Source: JACDAN01 sp963802375 (GTDB taxonomy: Bacteria > Actinomycetota > Thermoleophilia > Gaiellales > Gaiellaceae). From it: DNA of 64,000 nucleotides. Of the stretch, positions 9,594-18,948 are shown piece after piece. The first letter of the stretch is position 1; the number at the start of each line of letters is the position of its first letter. The stretch is from NCBI GenBank assembly GCA_963802375.1, contig CAWDIJ010000005.1, forward strand, positions 1 through 64,000, read 5' to 3'. A model generated the notes under the pieces. That model made no database searches. It was not told the origin of the DNA and saw only the letters and a program-made list of their open reading frames with translations. The position numbers and the translations under genes were made by a program.

Positions 9594-9599
9594 TATCAT
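9594..9599 (+). promoter_or_regulatory. Candidate -10 box, near-leaderless
   Basis: TATCAT eight bases before the GTG at 9608, so the transcript would start within a few bases of the start codon. Confidence 0.4.
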
Positions 9600-9607
9600 C
9601 AGGGGCC

Positions 9608-10594
9608 GTGAACCTGCTGGCCGGCAAGCGTGTCCTCGTGACCGGCGGGTCGGGCTTCCTCGGCACGCCCACAATCGCGCGTTTCGAGAGCTATGACGTA
9701 GCAAAGGTCATCGCGCCTCGCTCTGAGGAGTACGACTTGCGCGAGCGCGAGGCCATTCGCGCAGTGCTCGCCGACACAGCCCCCGACGTTGTGGTGCACC
9801 TCGCGGCCGTGGTCGGCGGCATCGGCGCGAACATGGCCACGCCGGGGCAGTTCTTCTACGACAACGCGATCATGGGCATCCAGCTGGTCGAGGAGAGCCG
9901 CATCGCCGGGGTTTCGCGCTTCGTCTGCGTCGGCACGGTCTGCGCCTACCCAAAGCATGCCCCAGTGCCGTTCAAGGAGAAGGACTTGTGGAACGGCTAC
10001 CCGGAGGAGACCAACGCCCCATACGGACTCGCGAAGAAGATGCTTCTCGTTCAGCTGCAGGCCTATCGGCATCAGTACGGCTTCGAGGGCGTCTACCTGC
10101 TCCCGGTGAACCTCTACGGGCCGCGAGACAATTTCGACGCACGCACCTCCCACGTCATTCCCGCACTCATCAAGAAGGCCCTCGACGCCGTAGAGAGCGG
10201 CGCAGCCTCGATTACCTGTTGGGGGACTGGGCGCGCGTCTCGCGAGTTCCTGTACGTCGACGACGCCGCGGAGGGCATCGCGGCTGCCGCTGCGCGATAC
10301 AGGGAGCCCGAGCCCGTCAACCTCGGCTCGGGCCAGGAGATCACGATCGCGGAGCTGACTGAGCTGATCGCAGAGCTGGTCGGCTTCCGCGGCGAGATCG
10401 TGTGGGACACGACGAAGCCGGACGGTCAACCGCGCCGGTGGCTCGACACCTCGCGTGCCGAGCGAGAGTTCGGCTTTCGTGCCGCGACAGGGCTGCGCGA
10501 GGGTCTGGTTTACACGATCGACTGGTACCGCTCGACCCGGGAGCTCGGTATCGAGAGCCGAGCTGAGCCCAGTGCATTCTCCTCTCGGCCCTGA
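9608..10594 (+). CDS. GDP-L-fucose synthase-like reductase/epimerase
   Basis: A 328-residue short-chain dehydrogenase that in this family converts GDP-4-keto-6-deoxymannose to GDP-L-fucose using NADPH. TGGSGFLG (12-19) binds NADPH; Tyr139 and Lys143 in APYGLAKK form the YxxxK pair; Cys112 in GTVCAYP and His182 in SHVIPALIKK match the epimerisation residues of characterised enzymes. The usual catalytic Ser appears as Thr110. NLYGPRDNF is a strong family signature. Substrate would come from the Gmd proteins at 13256 and 14289. GTG start. Related specificity (GDP-colitose or GDP-6-deoxytalose type) cannot be excluded. Confidence 0.82.
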   Translation: MNLLAGKRVLVTGGSGFLGTPTIARFESYDVAKVIAPRSEEYDLREREAIRAVLADTAPDVVVHLAAVVGGIGANMATPGQFFYDNAIMGIQLVEESRIAGVSRFVCVGTVCAYPKHAPVPFKEKDLWNGYPEETNAPYGLAKKMLLVQLQAYRHQYGFEGVYLLPVNLYGPRDNFDARTSHVIPALIKKALDAVESGAASITCWGTGRASREFLYVDDAAEGIAAAAARYREPEPVNLGSGQEITIAELTELIAELVGFRGEIVWDTTKPDGQPRRWLDTSRAEREFGFRAATGLREGLVYTIDWYRSTRELGIESRAEPSAFSSRP

Positions 10595-10654
10595 AGCGGG
10601 GCGCCGCGCCGCCCACATCCTCGCGTATCCGTCGTTGCGGTGGTAGCCGCCTCG

Positions 10655-12004
10655 CTAGTCAACCACTTTTCTGAGGCTGCGCAACAGGACGACGGCCCGC
10701 GGCGGCAGGTAGCGCAGCGCGGCCGACTTCAGCCATAGCTCGAAGCGGACGCGCGTGCGCCGGCCCAGCGGAGGGATGGCGTGCGGGGGGCGGCCGTCGC
10801 GGCGCTCGCGCTGGCGGACCGCCTGTGCCTCACGCCTCGCCTTCCAGGTTGTCTCGCGAGCGCGACGCTCCGCATTGTCCGCGGAAGCCGCCTGCGAGAG
10901 CGCGGTCGCGAAGGTGGCGGATGCGCGGTCCCACCGGAACGCCGACGCCTGAACCGCCCCCGCCGCGACCATCGTCGCGCGGCGGCCCGGGTCGCGCACA
11001 GCGTCGAGCGCCTCCCGGATCGACTGCGGATCGTCGGGGTCGACGTAGAGCGCAGCATCGCCGGCGACCTCCGGGAGGGACGCCAGCTTCGTCGTGATCA
11101 CCGGGCAGCCGCAGGCCATCGCCTCAGCGACCGGCAGGCCGAATCCTTCGTATCGGGAGGGATAGATGAGCGCGACCGCTCCGGCGTAGGCGAGGCGCAG
11201 CTCCTCGTCGGGGAGCGAGAGCCGACGCGCGCGTACCTTCGGGCCGGCCAGCCTGAGCTCGGGCTCGATATAGGGCTGGCCGCCGACGCAGACGACCTCG
11301 TGTCCGCTCAGCTCGCTCCAGCCGCGCAGCGCCCGGAACAGCAATTCCGTGTTCTTGTAGCCGCCGACACCGCGTCGATCGCCTACGAGCAGGAAGTACG
11401 GCCTGTCGATCCGATACTCACGCCGGAATCCCTCGACTTCGCCGTCGGCCGCCGGACGCAACGCGTCGGCGACCCCCAAGGCGATGACTGCTGAGGGCTT
11501 CCCTCGCGACGCGGGCTCGAGCTCCAGCATGTCCTGGCGCGTGTTCTCCGAGATGCACGCGTAGAAGCTCGCATGCTCGACGGCGAGCCGCTTCTCATCC
11601 CAGATCGGTTCCGACATGTCAAGCCCAAGCCGCTCCGGGATGAAGTCGTAGACGAGCATCAGGCTCGGCGTGCCGATCGGCGTCGTGTAGTAGGTCGACG
11701 CGAACAGCGGCGCACCCTCCTCGTCGCAGACGCGCTGCAGCAGCAGAGAATCCTCTGCCGTCGCATCGGGCTCCCATGGCGGGATCGAGCGTGTCGGCAG
11801 ACCCGGCAGGCGCGGCCCGGCACCGCCCCGGTCGAGCAGGAGCACGCGACTGGCGAAGCCGGATTTCAGCCATTCCTCGAAGTGCGAGCGCCAGACCCGC
11901 GCAATGCCCGTGTTCTGGACGAGCTGGAAGATGACCCCGTCGACAAGGATCGGCCCGTCCGGTGTCGGCCGCGGCCCCGACTGCTGGGGGCGGTGTCCGC
12001 TCAT
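10655..12004 (-). CDS. Glycosyltransferase family 4
   Basis: A 449-residue transferase. FQLVQNTGIARVWRSHFEEW is a distinct N-terminus seen in GT4 enzymes of capsule loci; GDRRGVGGYKNTELL begins the donor domain and YPSRYEGFGLPVAEAMACGC (281-300) carries the two catalytic-site glutamates. A basic C-terminal tail of about 80 residues (rich in Arg) is longer than usual and may bind membrane. ATG start, with a short hairpin 7-21 bases upstream. Transcribed toward the GDP-fucose synthase gene, with a 60-base convergent gap. Confidence 0.87.
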   Translation of the reverse strand: MSGHRPQQSGPRPTPDGPILVDGVIFQLVQNTGIARVWRSHFEEWLKSGFASRVLLLDRGGAGPRLPGLPTRSIPPWEPDATAEDSLLLQRVCDEEGAPLFASTYYTTPIGTPSLMLVYDFIPERLGLDMSEPIWDEKRLAVEHASFYACISENTRQDMLELEPASRGKPSAVIALGVADALRPAADGEVEGFRREYRIDRPYFLLVGDRRGVGGYKNTELLFRALRGWSELSGHEVVCVGGQPYIEPELRLAGPKVRARRLSLPDEELRLAYAGAVALIYPSRYEGFGLPVAEAMACGCPVITTKLASLPEVAGDAALYVDPDDPQSIREALDAVRDPGRRATMVAAGAVQASAFRWDRASATFATALSQAASADNAERRARETTWKARREAQAVRQRERRDGRPPHAIPPLGRRTRVRFELWLKSAALRYLPPRAVVLLRSLRKVVD

Positions 12005-12368
12005 GCATCGCCTTGCTTCGCAAGGTATCTCGGTCCGGTCACGTCGGGCATCGTACGGCCCGTCCTGCGCAGCCCGAACTGAGCTCGGGCTAGCGCGTTA
12101 ATGGCCCAATCGCGATGTCCGGCTCGTCTCGATCCTAACGGCGTCCTCGAACCGGAGCCCACGCCGATAGCGATTCAAGATCAAGTCCGCGACTTCTATG
12201 GCAACAGAGGTGGCGTGCCGATGGGCCACCGGCCAAACGAGGATCTACGGTGATGCCGAGCTCCGAGAGGATTTGCGCCTTGCGCGGCTGAGTACGTTCG
12301 GCGTGTCGCCGAAAGGTGACTGCCAGGATGGCGCGGCGCCCGCCTAGCACTTGATGACGAAACCCCAT
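12005..12368 (-). other. Intergenic region, possible decayed coding remnant
   Basis: A 364-base stretch with no convincing intact gene. A 77-codon minus-strand frame starts at 12368, and after a shift of frame near 12200 a further segment reads VAIEVADLILNRYRRGL, with coding-like composition. I cannot assign it to a family. Next to the gene at 12004 there is a hairpin (CCTTGC and GCAAGG arms, 12011-12025) overlapping a TACCTT hexamer at 12022-12027 on the minus strand, a candidate -10 box with a leader of about 10 bases. Confidence 0.35.
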
Positions 12369-13238
12369 TCAGGCCGCGCGTCGCGCCGGCTTGATCAGCC
12401 AGCGCAGCGGCGCTGCGACCGGTTGCAGCAAAACGAATTCCTCAACCCTCGCGCGGAGATACTTGAACGATCGCGCGCGGCGTAGGCCGTCGGGAGCGAG
12501 GACGTGCGTTGCATTCGAGACAGAGTGTTTGTAGCGGTCGACCCAGCCGCCGAGCTGCCGGTTCCGGTCTCCCTCGGGCCCTTCCCAGCCGAGGCCGCGC
12601 CGTTCGTGGACGTGTCCGTAATCATGGTTCTGGTGGATGACCGTCGTGCTCGGAGTCATGTCGATCACGGGAAGCCCCAGCTGTAGGGCGCGACCGATCA
12701 TCCAGTTGTCCCAGCCGGGCCTCCCGACCGCGAACGGCGGCAGGCCGAAGTCGAGCTCGCGTGGATAGACGAAGTAGTCGCTTCCGAAGCCGAGATCCAG
12801 CTGTCCGTTTCTCCGTGCCCACTGATCCAGTCCGTCCACGTCGGCTGCGAAGTCAATCGGCGCTCGAATGTTGCAGTTCCAACGCTGGCCGATCGCGAGA
12901 TACGGCTCTTCTGGTAACCGATGCACCGCGGCGCGGAAGTCGGGAAGCAGGATGATGTCCGCGTTGACGTAGCAGAGCACCGTTCCCGTCCCCCGCGCGG
13001 CAACCTCGCGGAAGGCCCAGTCGAGCACCGGCGTGCCGTACTCATTGGTGGCGGCGTGGCCAACATGCGCCACGCCGAACTCGCGTGCCGCCTTCGCGAC
13101 CCCGACATCGTCTCCGACCAGCAGAACTTCGATATCCCGCCCGAGCCGAGCCCAGCTGGCGAGGGCGTTGCGCTGGATCAAAGCCACGTGAGGATCAACG
13201 AAGCCCTTGGGGATGGAGAAGATCGTTAGGTAGGCCAT
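12369..13238 (-). CDS. Putative GT-A type glycosyltransferase
   Basis: A 289-residue protein starting MAYLTIFSIPKGF, with VLLVGDDVGVAKAAREFG and LCYVNADIILLPDFRAAV (a DxD-like NAD metal site) followed by FGSDYFVYPREL and GRPGWDNWMIGRAL. This is the layout of family-2-like transferases found beside cyanobacterial and actinobacterial glycan genes. The open frame continues upstream into the gmd gene only because that gene carries a frameshift, so a Gmd-transferase fusion is not real. ATG start. Acceptor and donor unknown. Confidence 0.78.
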   Translation of the reverse strand: MAYLTIFSIPKGFVDPHVALIQRNALASWARLGRDIEVLLVGDDVGVAKAAREFGVAHVGHAATNEYGTPVLDWAFREVAARGTGTVLCYVNADIILLPDFRAAVHRLPEEPYLAIGQRWNCNIRAPIDFAADVDGLDQWARRNGQLDLGFGSDYFVYPRELDFGLPPFAVGRPGWDNWMIGRALQLGLPVIDMTPSTTVIHQNHDYGHVHERRGLGWEGPEGDRNRQLGGWVDRYKHSVSNATHVLAPDGLRRARSFKYLRARVEEFVLLQPVAAPLRWLIKPARRAA

Positions 13239-13255
13239 CGCGCCTTCAGTTTTTG

Positions 13256-14252
13256 CTACGACGCCGGCCTGGAGGCGGACGCCGACGCATCGCTGAGGCG
13301 CTCGAGGTCGGCGTCGACCATCATCTCGACGAGGTCGCGGAACGAGTGGCGCGGCTCCCAGCCGAGCTCGCTCTTCGCCTTCGACGGGTCGCCGACGAGC
13401 TGGTCGACCTCGGCCGGGCGCAGGAACTCCGGGTCGGTCTTGACGGACTGCTCCCAGTCCAGGCCGACATGGCCGAACGCGATCTCGGCGAACTCGCGCA
13501 CCGAGTGCGTCTCGCCGGTCGCGACGACGTAGTCGTCCGGCTCGTCCTGCTGGAGCATCCGCCACATCGCGTCCACGTAGTCGCCGGCGTAGCCCCAGTC
13601 GCGCTCGGCGTCGAGGTTTCCGAGCCGAAGCTCGTCCGCCAGCCCGAGCTTGATGCGGGCGACGCCGTCGCTGATCTTCCGCGTCACGAACTCGAGCCCC
13701 CGGCGCGGGCGACTCGTGGTTGAACAGGATCCCCGAGACCGCGAAGAGGCCGTACGACTCGCGGTAGTTGACGGTGATGTAGTGCCCGTACGCCTTCGCG
13801 ACCCCATACGGCGAGCGCGGGTGGAACGGCGTCTGCTCGTTCTGCGGGACTTCGCGCACCTTCCCGTACATCTCCGACGAGGACGCCTGGTAGAAGCGGA
13901 TGTTCGGATCGACCGTCCGGACCGCCTCCAGGATCCGCGTAACGCCGACCGCCGTGAACTCCGCGGTCAGCACCGGCTGGTTCCACGAGGTCGGCACGAA
14001 GCTCTGCGCGGCGAGGTTGTAGACCTCCGCCGGCTCGGCGGTCCTGAGGGCGGAGACGAGCGAGTGCGGGTCGAGCAGGTCGCCCTGGATCAGCTTGACC
14101 CGGTCGGTGAGGTGGCCGATGCGCTCGACGTTCTCCGTCGACGCGCGCCGCGTCATCCCGAACACCTCGTAGCCTTTCTCGAGCAGGAGCTCGGCGAGGT
14201 AGGAGCCGTCCTGCCCCGTGATTCCCGTGATCAACGCCCGCCGATCCGCCAC
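13256..14252 (-). CDS. gmd: GDP-mannose 4,6-dehydratase (one frameshift)
   Basis: First enzyme of GDP-6-deoxyhexose synthesis: GDP-mannose to GDP-4-keto-6-deoxymannose with bound NADP. ITGITGQDGSYLAELLL binds the cofactor; SSSEMYG (124-130, with Glu127) and Tyr149/Lys153 in SPYGVAKAYGH are the active site; GNLDAERDWGYAGDYV and NHESP are further Gmd hallmarks. One extra C in a CCC run at about 13707-13709 shifts the frame between NHESP and RRGLEFVTRK. Both sides are intact, so a sequencing error or very recent mutation is likely. GTG start. Confidence 0.9.
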
Positions 14253-14260
14253 CGCGCGCC

Positions 14261-14266
14261 ACCCTA
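14261..14266 (-). promoter_or_regulatory. Candidate -10 box, near-leaderless
   Basis: TAGGGT on the minus strand, eight bases before the GTG start of gmd at 14252. Confidence 0.4.
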
Positions 14267-14288
14267 TCTGAGGGTCGGAATCAGTTTG

Positions 14289-15269
14289 TTAACGCGGGCT
14301 CGCGGCTTGCTCCCTCAGCAGCTCGAGGTCCGCCCGCACCATCATCCGGACGAGGTCGTCGAAGCCCGTCTCCGCCTCCCAGCCCAGCCGGTCGCGCGCC
14401 TTCGCCGGGTCGCCGACGAGCTCCGGCGAGTCGGCCGCGCCGCGCGCGAACGACTCGTCGAACCGGACGTGCTCGCGCCAGTCGAGCCCGACCTCGCCGA
14501 ACGCCGCCGCCACGAACTCCTCGACCGTGTGGGACTCGCCCGTCGCGATCACGTAGTCGTCCGGCTCGTCCTGCGACGCCATCAGCCACAGCGCGCGGAC
14601 GTAGTCGCCCGCGAAGCCCCAGTCCCGCCTCGCGGACAGGTCTCCCAGGCGCAGCTCGTCCTCGAGCCCCAGGCTGATCGCGGCCGCGCCGCGGCTCACC
14701 TTCCGGGTCAGGAACTGCGGCGAGCGGCGCGGGGACTCGTGGTTGAAGAGGATCGCCGACGAGGCGTGCAGCCCGTACTGGCGCCGGAACGCGCCGGTGA
14801 GAGAGTGACCGAAGGCTTTGCAGGCACCGTACGGAGTCAGCGGGGCGACGGGCGTCGTCTCGCGCTGCGGCACCTCGCTCGGCGCGCCGAAGATCTCGGC
14901 CGACGCGGCGTTGACGAAGCGGGCTTCCGGCCGCTCGCGGCGGACGCCGTCCAGCAGCGCCGACACCGCGGCGACCGCCGCCGTCGAGGTCCCGACCGGG
15001 TCGTCCCAGGAGGCCGGCACGAAAGAGGCCGAGGCGAGGTGGTAGACCTCGTCCGGCTCGATGTCGCGCAGCGCCCGCCGGACGTCCTCCGCATCCTGGA
15101 GCTCGACCTCCGCGAACCGGAGCTGCTTCCTGATCGGCGCCAGGCTCTCGTACTGGTCAGGATTCCCCAGTACCGTGCCGAACACCTCATAGCCATGCCC
15201 GAGCAGCAACTCGGCGAGGTAGGAACCGTCCTGCCCGCCGATACCGGTCACGAGCGCGCGGCGCCCCAT
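14289..15269 (-). CDS. GDP-mannose 4,6-dehydratase paralogue / GDP-hexose dehydratase-reductase
   Basis: A 326-residue Gmd-like short-chain dehydrogenase next to gmd and clearly related (VTGIGGQDGSYLAELLLGHG, FNHESPRRS, GDLSARRDWGFAGDYV). It keeps Tyr147/Lys151 (TPYGACKAFGH) and Glu125, but the active loop reads NAASAEIFG instead of the SSSEMYG of Gmd, and the N-terminal specificity loop is shorter. It could be a second dehydratase or a reductase acting on the Gmd product (Rmd-like, giving GDP-rhamnose). The ATG at 15269 is taken as start; the frame runs on upstream only because of a shift in the next gene. Confidence 0.75.
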   Translation of the reverse strand: MGRRALVTGIGGQDGSYLAELLLGHGYEVFGTVLGNPDQYESLAPIRKQLRFAEVELQDAEDVRRALRDIEPDEVYHLASASFVPASWDDPVGTSTAAVAAVSALLDGVRRERPEARFVNAASAEIFGAPSEVPQRETTPVAPLTPYGACKAFGHSLTGAFRRQYGLHASSAILFNHESPRRSPQFLTRKVSRGAAAISLGLEDELRLGDLSARRDWGFAGDYVRALWLMASQDEPDDYVIATGESHTVEEFVAAAFGEVGLDWREHVRFDESFARGAADSPELVGDPAKARDRLGWEAETGFDDLVRMMVRADLELLREQAASPR

Positions 15270-15301
15270 CCGCGCAACGTTAATCGAGGTGACCGATGCG
15301 G

Positions 15302-16751
15302 TTAGTACGCGCCCTTCCCGGCCGCGACCGCCGGGATCGTCCGCAAGAGGATCGAGATGTCCAGCCAGATCGACCAGTTCTCCAGGTAATAGAAGTCGAG
15401 CCGGACGAGGTCGTCGAACTCGAGATCGGAGCGGCCGGCGATCTGCCAGAGGCCCGTCATGCCCGGCAGGACGAGGTAGCGCTTGCGGTGCCAGTCCTCG
15501 AGTAGACGGTAGTCGCGGATCGGCAGCGGCCGCGGCCCGACGAGGCTCATCTCTCCGCGCAGGACGTTCAGCACCTGCGGGATCTCGTCCAGCGAGAACC
15601 GCCGCAGGAACGCCCCGACCTTGGTCACGCGGGGATCGTCCCGGAGCTTGAAGAGTGCGCCCTTGGCCTCGTTCTCCGCCTCGAACTCCGACTGGAGGGC
15701 GGCGGCGTCGTGCCGCATCGTCCGGAACTTGAGCATGTCGAACTCCTGCTCGTTCAGCCCGACGCGGCGGTCGCGGTAGAAGACGGGCCCGCGCGAGGTG
15801 AGCTTGATCGCCGCGGCGATCGCGAGCCAGATGGGGATCCCCAGGACGACGATCAGGGCGCTGACGACGAGGTCGAACCCCCGCTTGACGATCCAGTCCG
15901 TGCCGACGAAGGCGGGCGGACGCAGCTCGAAGAGCGGAACGCCCTGGCCGGGGACGTAGTCGGCGCGCTGGGTGAGGAGCTCGGTCGTCGTCGGCGCCAG
16001 CCGGACACGGACGCCGCGCCGGTGCGCCAGGTCGACCATCTCGAGGAGCTCGCGGTCGTCGAAGTCCGCCTCGGCGACGATCAGCTCGTCGATGTGGTGC
16101 TCGGCGAGGGTCTGGGGCAGGTTCTTGGGCTCGGCCGCGCCGACGAACTCGTAGCGGATGCCGCTCCGGCCCTCGCCCAGGACTCGCCTGAGATGTCCGA
16201 CGCCCTCGGAGTCCCCGACGAGGACGGCGCGCCGGCGGACGCCGGCCATGCGCAGGATGTCGCCCGTGACGATCTCGTAGCTCGCGCGGAGGAGCCCGAC
16301 GAAGAGCGCAGTCAGGACGACCGCCGTCGGCGCGAGCCCGTACGTCCCGAAGTCCCGGTTCGTGCCGACGCCGTAGATGACCCCGACGAGGCCGACGAGG
16401 ATCAGCGACGCGATGATCTTGCCGCCGCCGCCTCGGCGCTCTCGCTCGCGCGTAGAGGCCGGCGCGCCAGAAGACGAGCAGCATCACCAGGCCGAGGAAC
16501 GGCAGCCACTCCGACTCGGCCCGCCACAGCGCCCCCCAGAGGATCTCGTCGCCGTAGTAGAGCGCGCGCAGGACGAACGCCCCGTACAGCCCGAGGATGA
16601 GGCCGCACAGGTCGAGCGCGATCAGCGAGAGGATGCTGAGCGCGCGCCGGACGAACGCCGTGAGCGAGCTCCCGAGGACAAGCGGGCGCGCCGATCGGAT
16701 GTCGCCGACGGAGGGCGGCGCGGCGTCCCTCGGCGCTTCTTTGGTTGCCAC
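15302..16751 (-). CDS. Polyprenyl-phosphate hexose-1-phosphate transferase, WbaP/WcaJ type (one frameshift)
   Basis: Initiating enzyme that moves a sugar-1-phosphate from a nucleotide sugar to undecaprenyl phosphate in the inner membrane. Several N-terminal hydrophobic helices (residues about 30-110), a Rossmann-like middle (RRRAVLVGDSEGVGHLRRV), then the conserved catalytic domain: DWIVKRGFDLVVSALIVV membrane re-entrant helix, FYRDRRVGLN, MLKFRTM, FSLDEIPQVLNVLRGEMSLV, GPRPL and LPGMTGLWQI. A one-base insertion near 16450 splits the frame between GLYAR and ERRGGGGKII. About 483 residues when joined. A second, short initiating enzyme lies at 29770. Confidence 0.9.
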
Positions 16752-16761
16752 GGAGCGACGA

Positions 16762-16767
16762 ATTCTA
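16762..16767 (-). promoter_or_regulatory. Candidate -10 box, near-leaderless
   Basis: TAGAAT on the minus strand, ten bases before the GTG at 16751. Close to the TATAAT consensus; no clear -35. Confidence 0.45.
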
Positions 16768-16799
16768 CGCTCGCCGCCCCGTGACCTTCCTGCGCGTGG

Positions 16800-17963
16800 C
16801 TACCTGGCGAACGTCTGGAACGTGCGGTACGCCGGCTTGCGCGCGCCGCGCCGCGTCATGACGCCGGACTGCCAGCCGCTGAGGCGTCCCTCGTCGCGGA
16901 TGAGGAACCAGACGAACATGTCGATCCGCCGCGTCTTCCTGGCCATGGCGACGGCCTGCTTCATGTAGAGCGCCTGGTTGCGGAGCGAGACACCGAAGAG
17001 GCGGTCCGGCGGATTCGTCTGATAGCCGTACTCGGTGACCCAGAGGCGTGTCTTGGTACCCCAGAGGCGGTTGATCTGCTTGATCAGCACGCCGATGTTC
17101 CCCATCGTCACGGCCTTCTTCGAGCGCGAGACCGTGGCCGGCTTCTCAGTCCGGTGACCGTAGTAGGGATGGTGCGCGTAGGCGTCCATCCGCTTCACGC
17201 CCGCTCGGCGGAGCCAGGACATGAAGACGAGCGGCGAGGTCGACGGCCGCGAGCTGCGCGGTGCGTCGTTTCCCCGCGGGCCCGTGGCGCCGCAGGCGAC
17301 CTTCTGACCCGCGAGCCGGGTCGACTTCACGCCGGCATAGATCGCCGAGCAGATCTTCGCGTAGTCGTACGCAGCCTGGACGCGCCACTTCCGCGCGACC
17401 ATTTTCCACTGCGGGCGGAGGAAGACGGGGTTGTTCGGCTCGTTCCAGGCGAGCCAGCTTCGGACGGCCGGGAGCGTGCGCTCCGGCTCGTTCTCCTGCT
17501 CCTTGACCGTGTACGTGCCGCTGTAGCGCCTCGCGGCGGCGTTCGCGAACGACCGGAGGTCGGTCGCGCGGCGCGGGACCCGGTTCCTGGCCGGACCGGC
17601 CCAGCGCGGCGTTCCGTAGATCGCGAGGACCACACGGATCCCCTTCTTGTCGGCCTCGTCGACGACACCGTCGACCGCAGTCCAGTTATAGGCCGGGTCG
17701 GCGGGATCGGTCGGCTTCACCGGGCGCCGCCTGGCGACTATTCCCCAGTCGAGCGTCGTCCGGACAACGCCGGCGCGCAGCAGACGGAGCTGGTTGAACG
17801 CCCACGTGGTGTTGCCGAGCACCTGCGCGTCGTCGTAGAACCCGAACTGCATGCGCGTGGCGCTCGAGCCCTGTGCGGCCGAGTCGGCGTCGCGGCTCGT
17901 CGTCGCCGCGGCGACTGCTGCTGACAGGACTAAGACCAAGACCAACGTGAGACGTCTAAACAC
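16800..17963 (-). CDS. Secreted clan GH-A glycoside hydrolase-like protein
   Basis: 387 residues. An N-terminal signal peptide (MFRRL, hydrophobic run to about residue 20, ATTSRDA cleavage zone) implies export. The rest fits a TIM-barrel glycosidase: GVVRTTLDWGIV, VVLAIYGTPRWAG, then SWLAWNEPNNP with acid/base Glu175 and RLWVTEYGYQTNPP with nucleophile Glu311. It may trim or degrade the glycan or release it from the surface. GTG start with AGGAAGGGAG eight bases upstream. It overlaps the UDP-xylose synthase stop by eight bases. Exact GH family cannot be assigned by eye. Confidence 0.82.
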   Translation of the reverse strand: MFRRLTLVLVLVLSAAVAAATTSRDADSAAQGSSATRMQFGFYDDAQVLGNTTWAFNQLRLLRAGVVRTTLDWGIVARRRPVKPTDPADPAYNWTAVDGVVDEADKKGIRVVLAIYGTPRWAGPARNRVPRRATDLRSFANAAARRYSGTYTVKEQENEPERTLPAVRSWLAWNEPNNPVFLRPQWKMVARKWRVQAAYDYAKICSAIYAGVKSTRLAGQKVACGATGPRGNDAPRSSRPSTSPLVFMSWLRRAGVKRMDAYAHHPYYGHRTEKPATVSRSKKAVTMGNIGVLIKQINRLWGTKTRLWVTEYGYQTNPPDRLFGVSLRNQALYMKQAVAMARKTRRIDMFVWFLIRDEGRLSGWQSGVMTRRGARKPAYRTFQTFAR

Positions 17964-18894
17964 GAATCTGCTCCCTTCCTAGACTGGGCAACATTCGGCG
18001 CAGGCCCTCCTCGAGTTCGACCTCCGGGGCCCAGCCGAGAATTTCCTTTGCGCGTGTGATGTCTGGCTGCCGGATTTTCGGGTCGTCGACGGGCAGCGCC
18101 TCGTGGACGATTTCACTTTTCGACTCTGTTACCCGGATTACGGTTTCCGCAAGCTCCAGGATCGTGAACTCGCCGGGATTCCCCAGGTTGACGGGCCTGT
18201 GCTCGTCGCTCGTGGCAAGGAGATAGAGGCCGCGAATCAGGTCGTCGACGTAGCAAAAGCTCCGCGTCTGCTGCCCCTCGCCGAAGACCGTGAGCGGCTT
18301 GTGCTCGAGCGCCTGGCGCATGAACGTCGGGATCGCTCGGCCGTCGTAAGGGCGCATCCGGGGCCCATAGGTGTTGAAGATGCGGACGATCGCCGTGTCG
18401 ACGCCCTGCTGGCGGTGATAGGCCATGGTCATCGCCTCGGCGTAGCGCTTCGCCTCGTCGTAGACCCCGCGGGGGCCCGTCGGGTTGACGTTCCCCCAGT
18501 ACGTCTCCGGCTGCGGATGCACCTCCGGGTCGCCGTAGATCTCGCTCGTCGAGGCGAGCAGGAAGCGGGCGCGCTTCCACTTCGCGAGGCCGAGGGCGTT
18601 GTGCGTGCCGTACGACCCGGTCTTGAGCGAGTGCAGCGGCTGGCGGAGGTAGTCGATCGGGCTCGCCAGCGCGGCGAGGTGGAACACGAGGTCGACCGGC
18701 TCCTCGATGTCGATCCGCTCGATCACGTCGTGGTAGAGGAACGTGAAGCGGTCGTCGCGGATGTGCTCGAGGTTCTGGAGCGTGCTCGACTCCAGGTTGT
18801 CGATGCAGATCACCCGGTGGCCCTGCGCCAGCAGGTACTCACACAGATGGGAGCCGAGGAACCCCGACCCGCCGGTCACGACTGCGGTAGCCAC
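17956..18894 (-). CDS. UDP-glucuronate decarboxylase (UDP-xylose synthase)
   Basis: A 312-residue short-chain dehydrogenase converting UDP-glucuronate to UDP-xylose via a 4-keto intermediate. TGGSGFLGSHLCEYLL binds NAD; SPIDYLRQPLHSLKTGSYGT (78-97) is the decarboxylase signature; STSEIYG and Tyr145/Lys149 in VYDEAKRYAE form the catalytic set; RIFNTYGPRMRP follows. This supplies pentose for the glycan. GTG start with a TAGCCT box eight bases upstream. No UDP-glucose dehydrogenase is seen in the window, so its substrate must come from elsewhere. Confidence 0.9.
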   Translation of the reverse strand: MATAVVTGGSGFLGSHLCEYLLAQGHRVICIDNLESSTLQNLEHIRDDRFTFLYHDVIERIDIEEPVDLVFHLAALASPIDYLRQPLHSLKTGSYGTHNALGLAKWKRARFLLASTSEIYGDPEVHPQPETYWGNVNPTGPRGVYDEAKRYAEAMTMAYHRQQGVDTAIVRIFNTYGPRMRPYDGRAIPTFMRQALEHKPLTVFGEGQQTRSFCYVDDLIRGLYLLATSDEHRPVNLGNPGEFTILELAETVIRVTESKSEIVHEALPVDDPKIRQPDITRAKEILGWAPEVELEEGLRRMLPSLGREQIRV

Positions 18895-18902
18895 GGACGC
18901 CT

Positions 18903-18908
18903 AGGCTA
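18903..18908 (-). promoter_or_regulatory. Candidate -10 box, near-leaderless
   Basis: TAGCCT on the minus strand, eight bases before the GTG at 18894. Confidence 0.38.
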
Positions 18909-18948
18909 ACTGCGCCTTCGGCGGGTTATCGGGATCCTTACGGACGCT

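Noticed and set aside
12369..14252. Apparent 627-residue fusion of Gmd with a glycosyltransferase
   Set aside because: The joining segment is antisense-like, caused by an extra base in gmd near 13707. The Gmd C-terminus continues intact in another frame to 13256, and the transferase has its own ATG.
13650..15305. Long plus-strand frame antisense to gmd genes (551 residues)
   Set aside because: Arg/Asp/Val-rich shadow of the opposite coding strand; no motif and no start signal.
14289..16751. Apparent 820-residue fusion of a membrane protein with a Gmd-like enzyme
   Set aside because: Arises from a frameshift near 16450. The initiating transferase continues in another frame to 15302.
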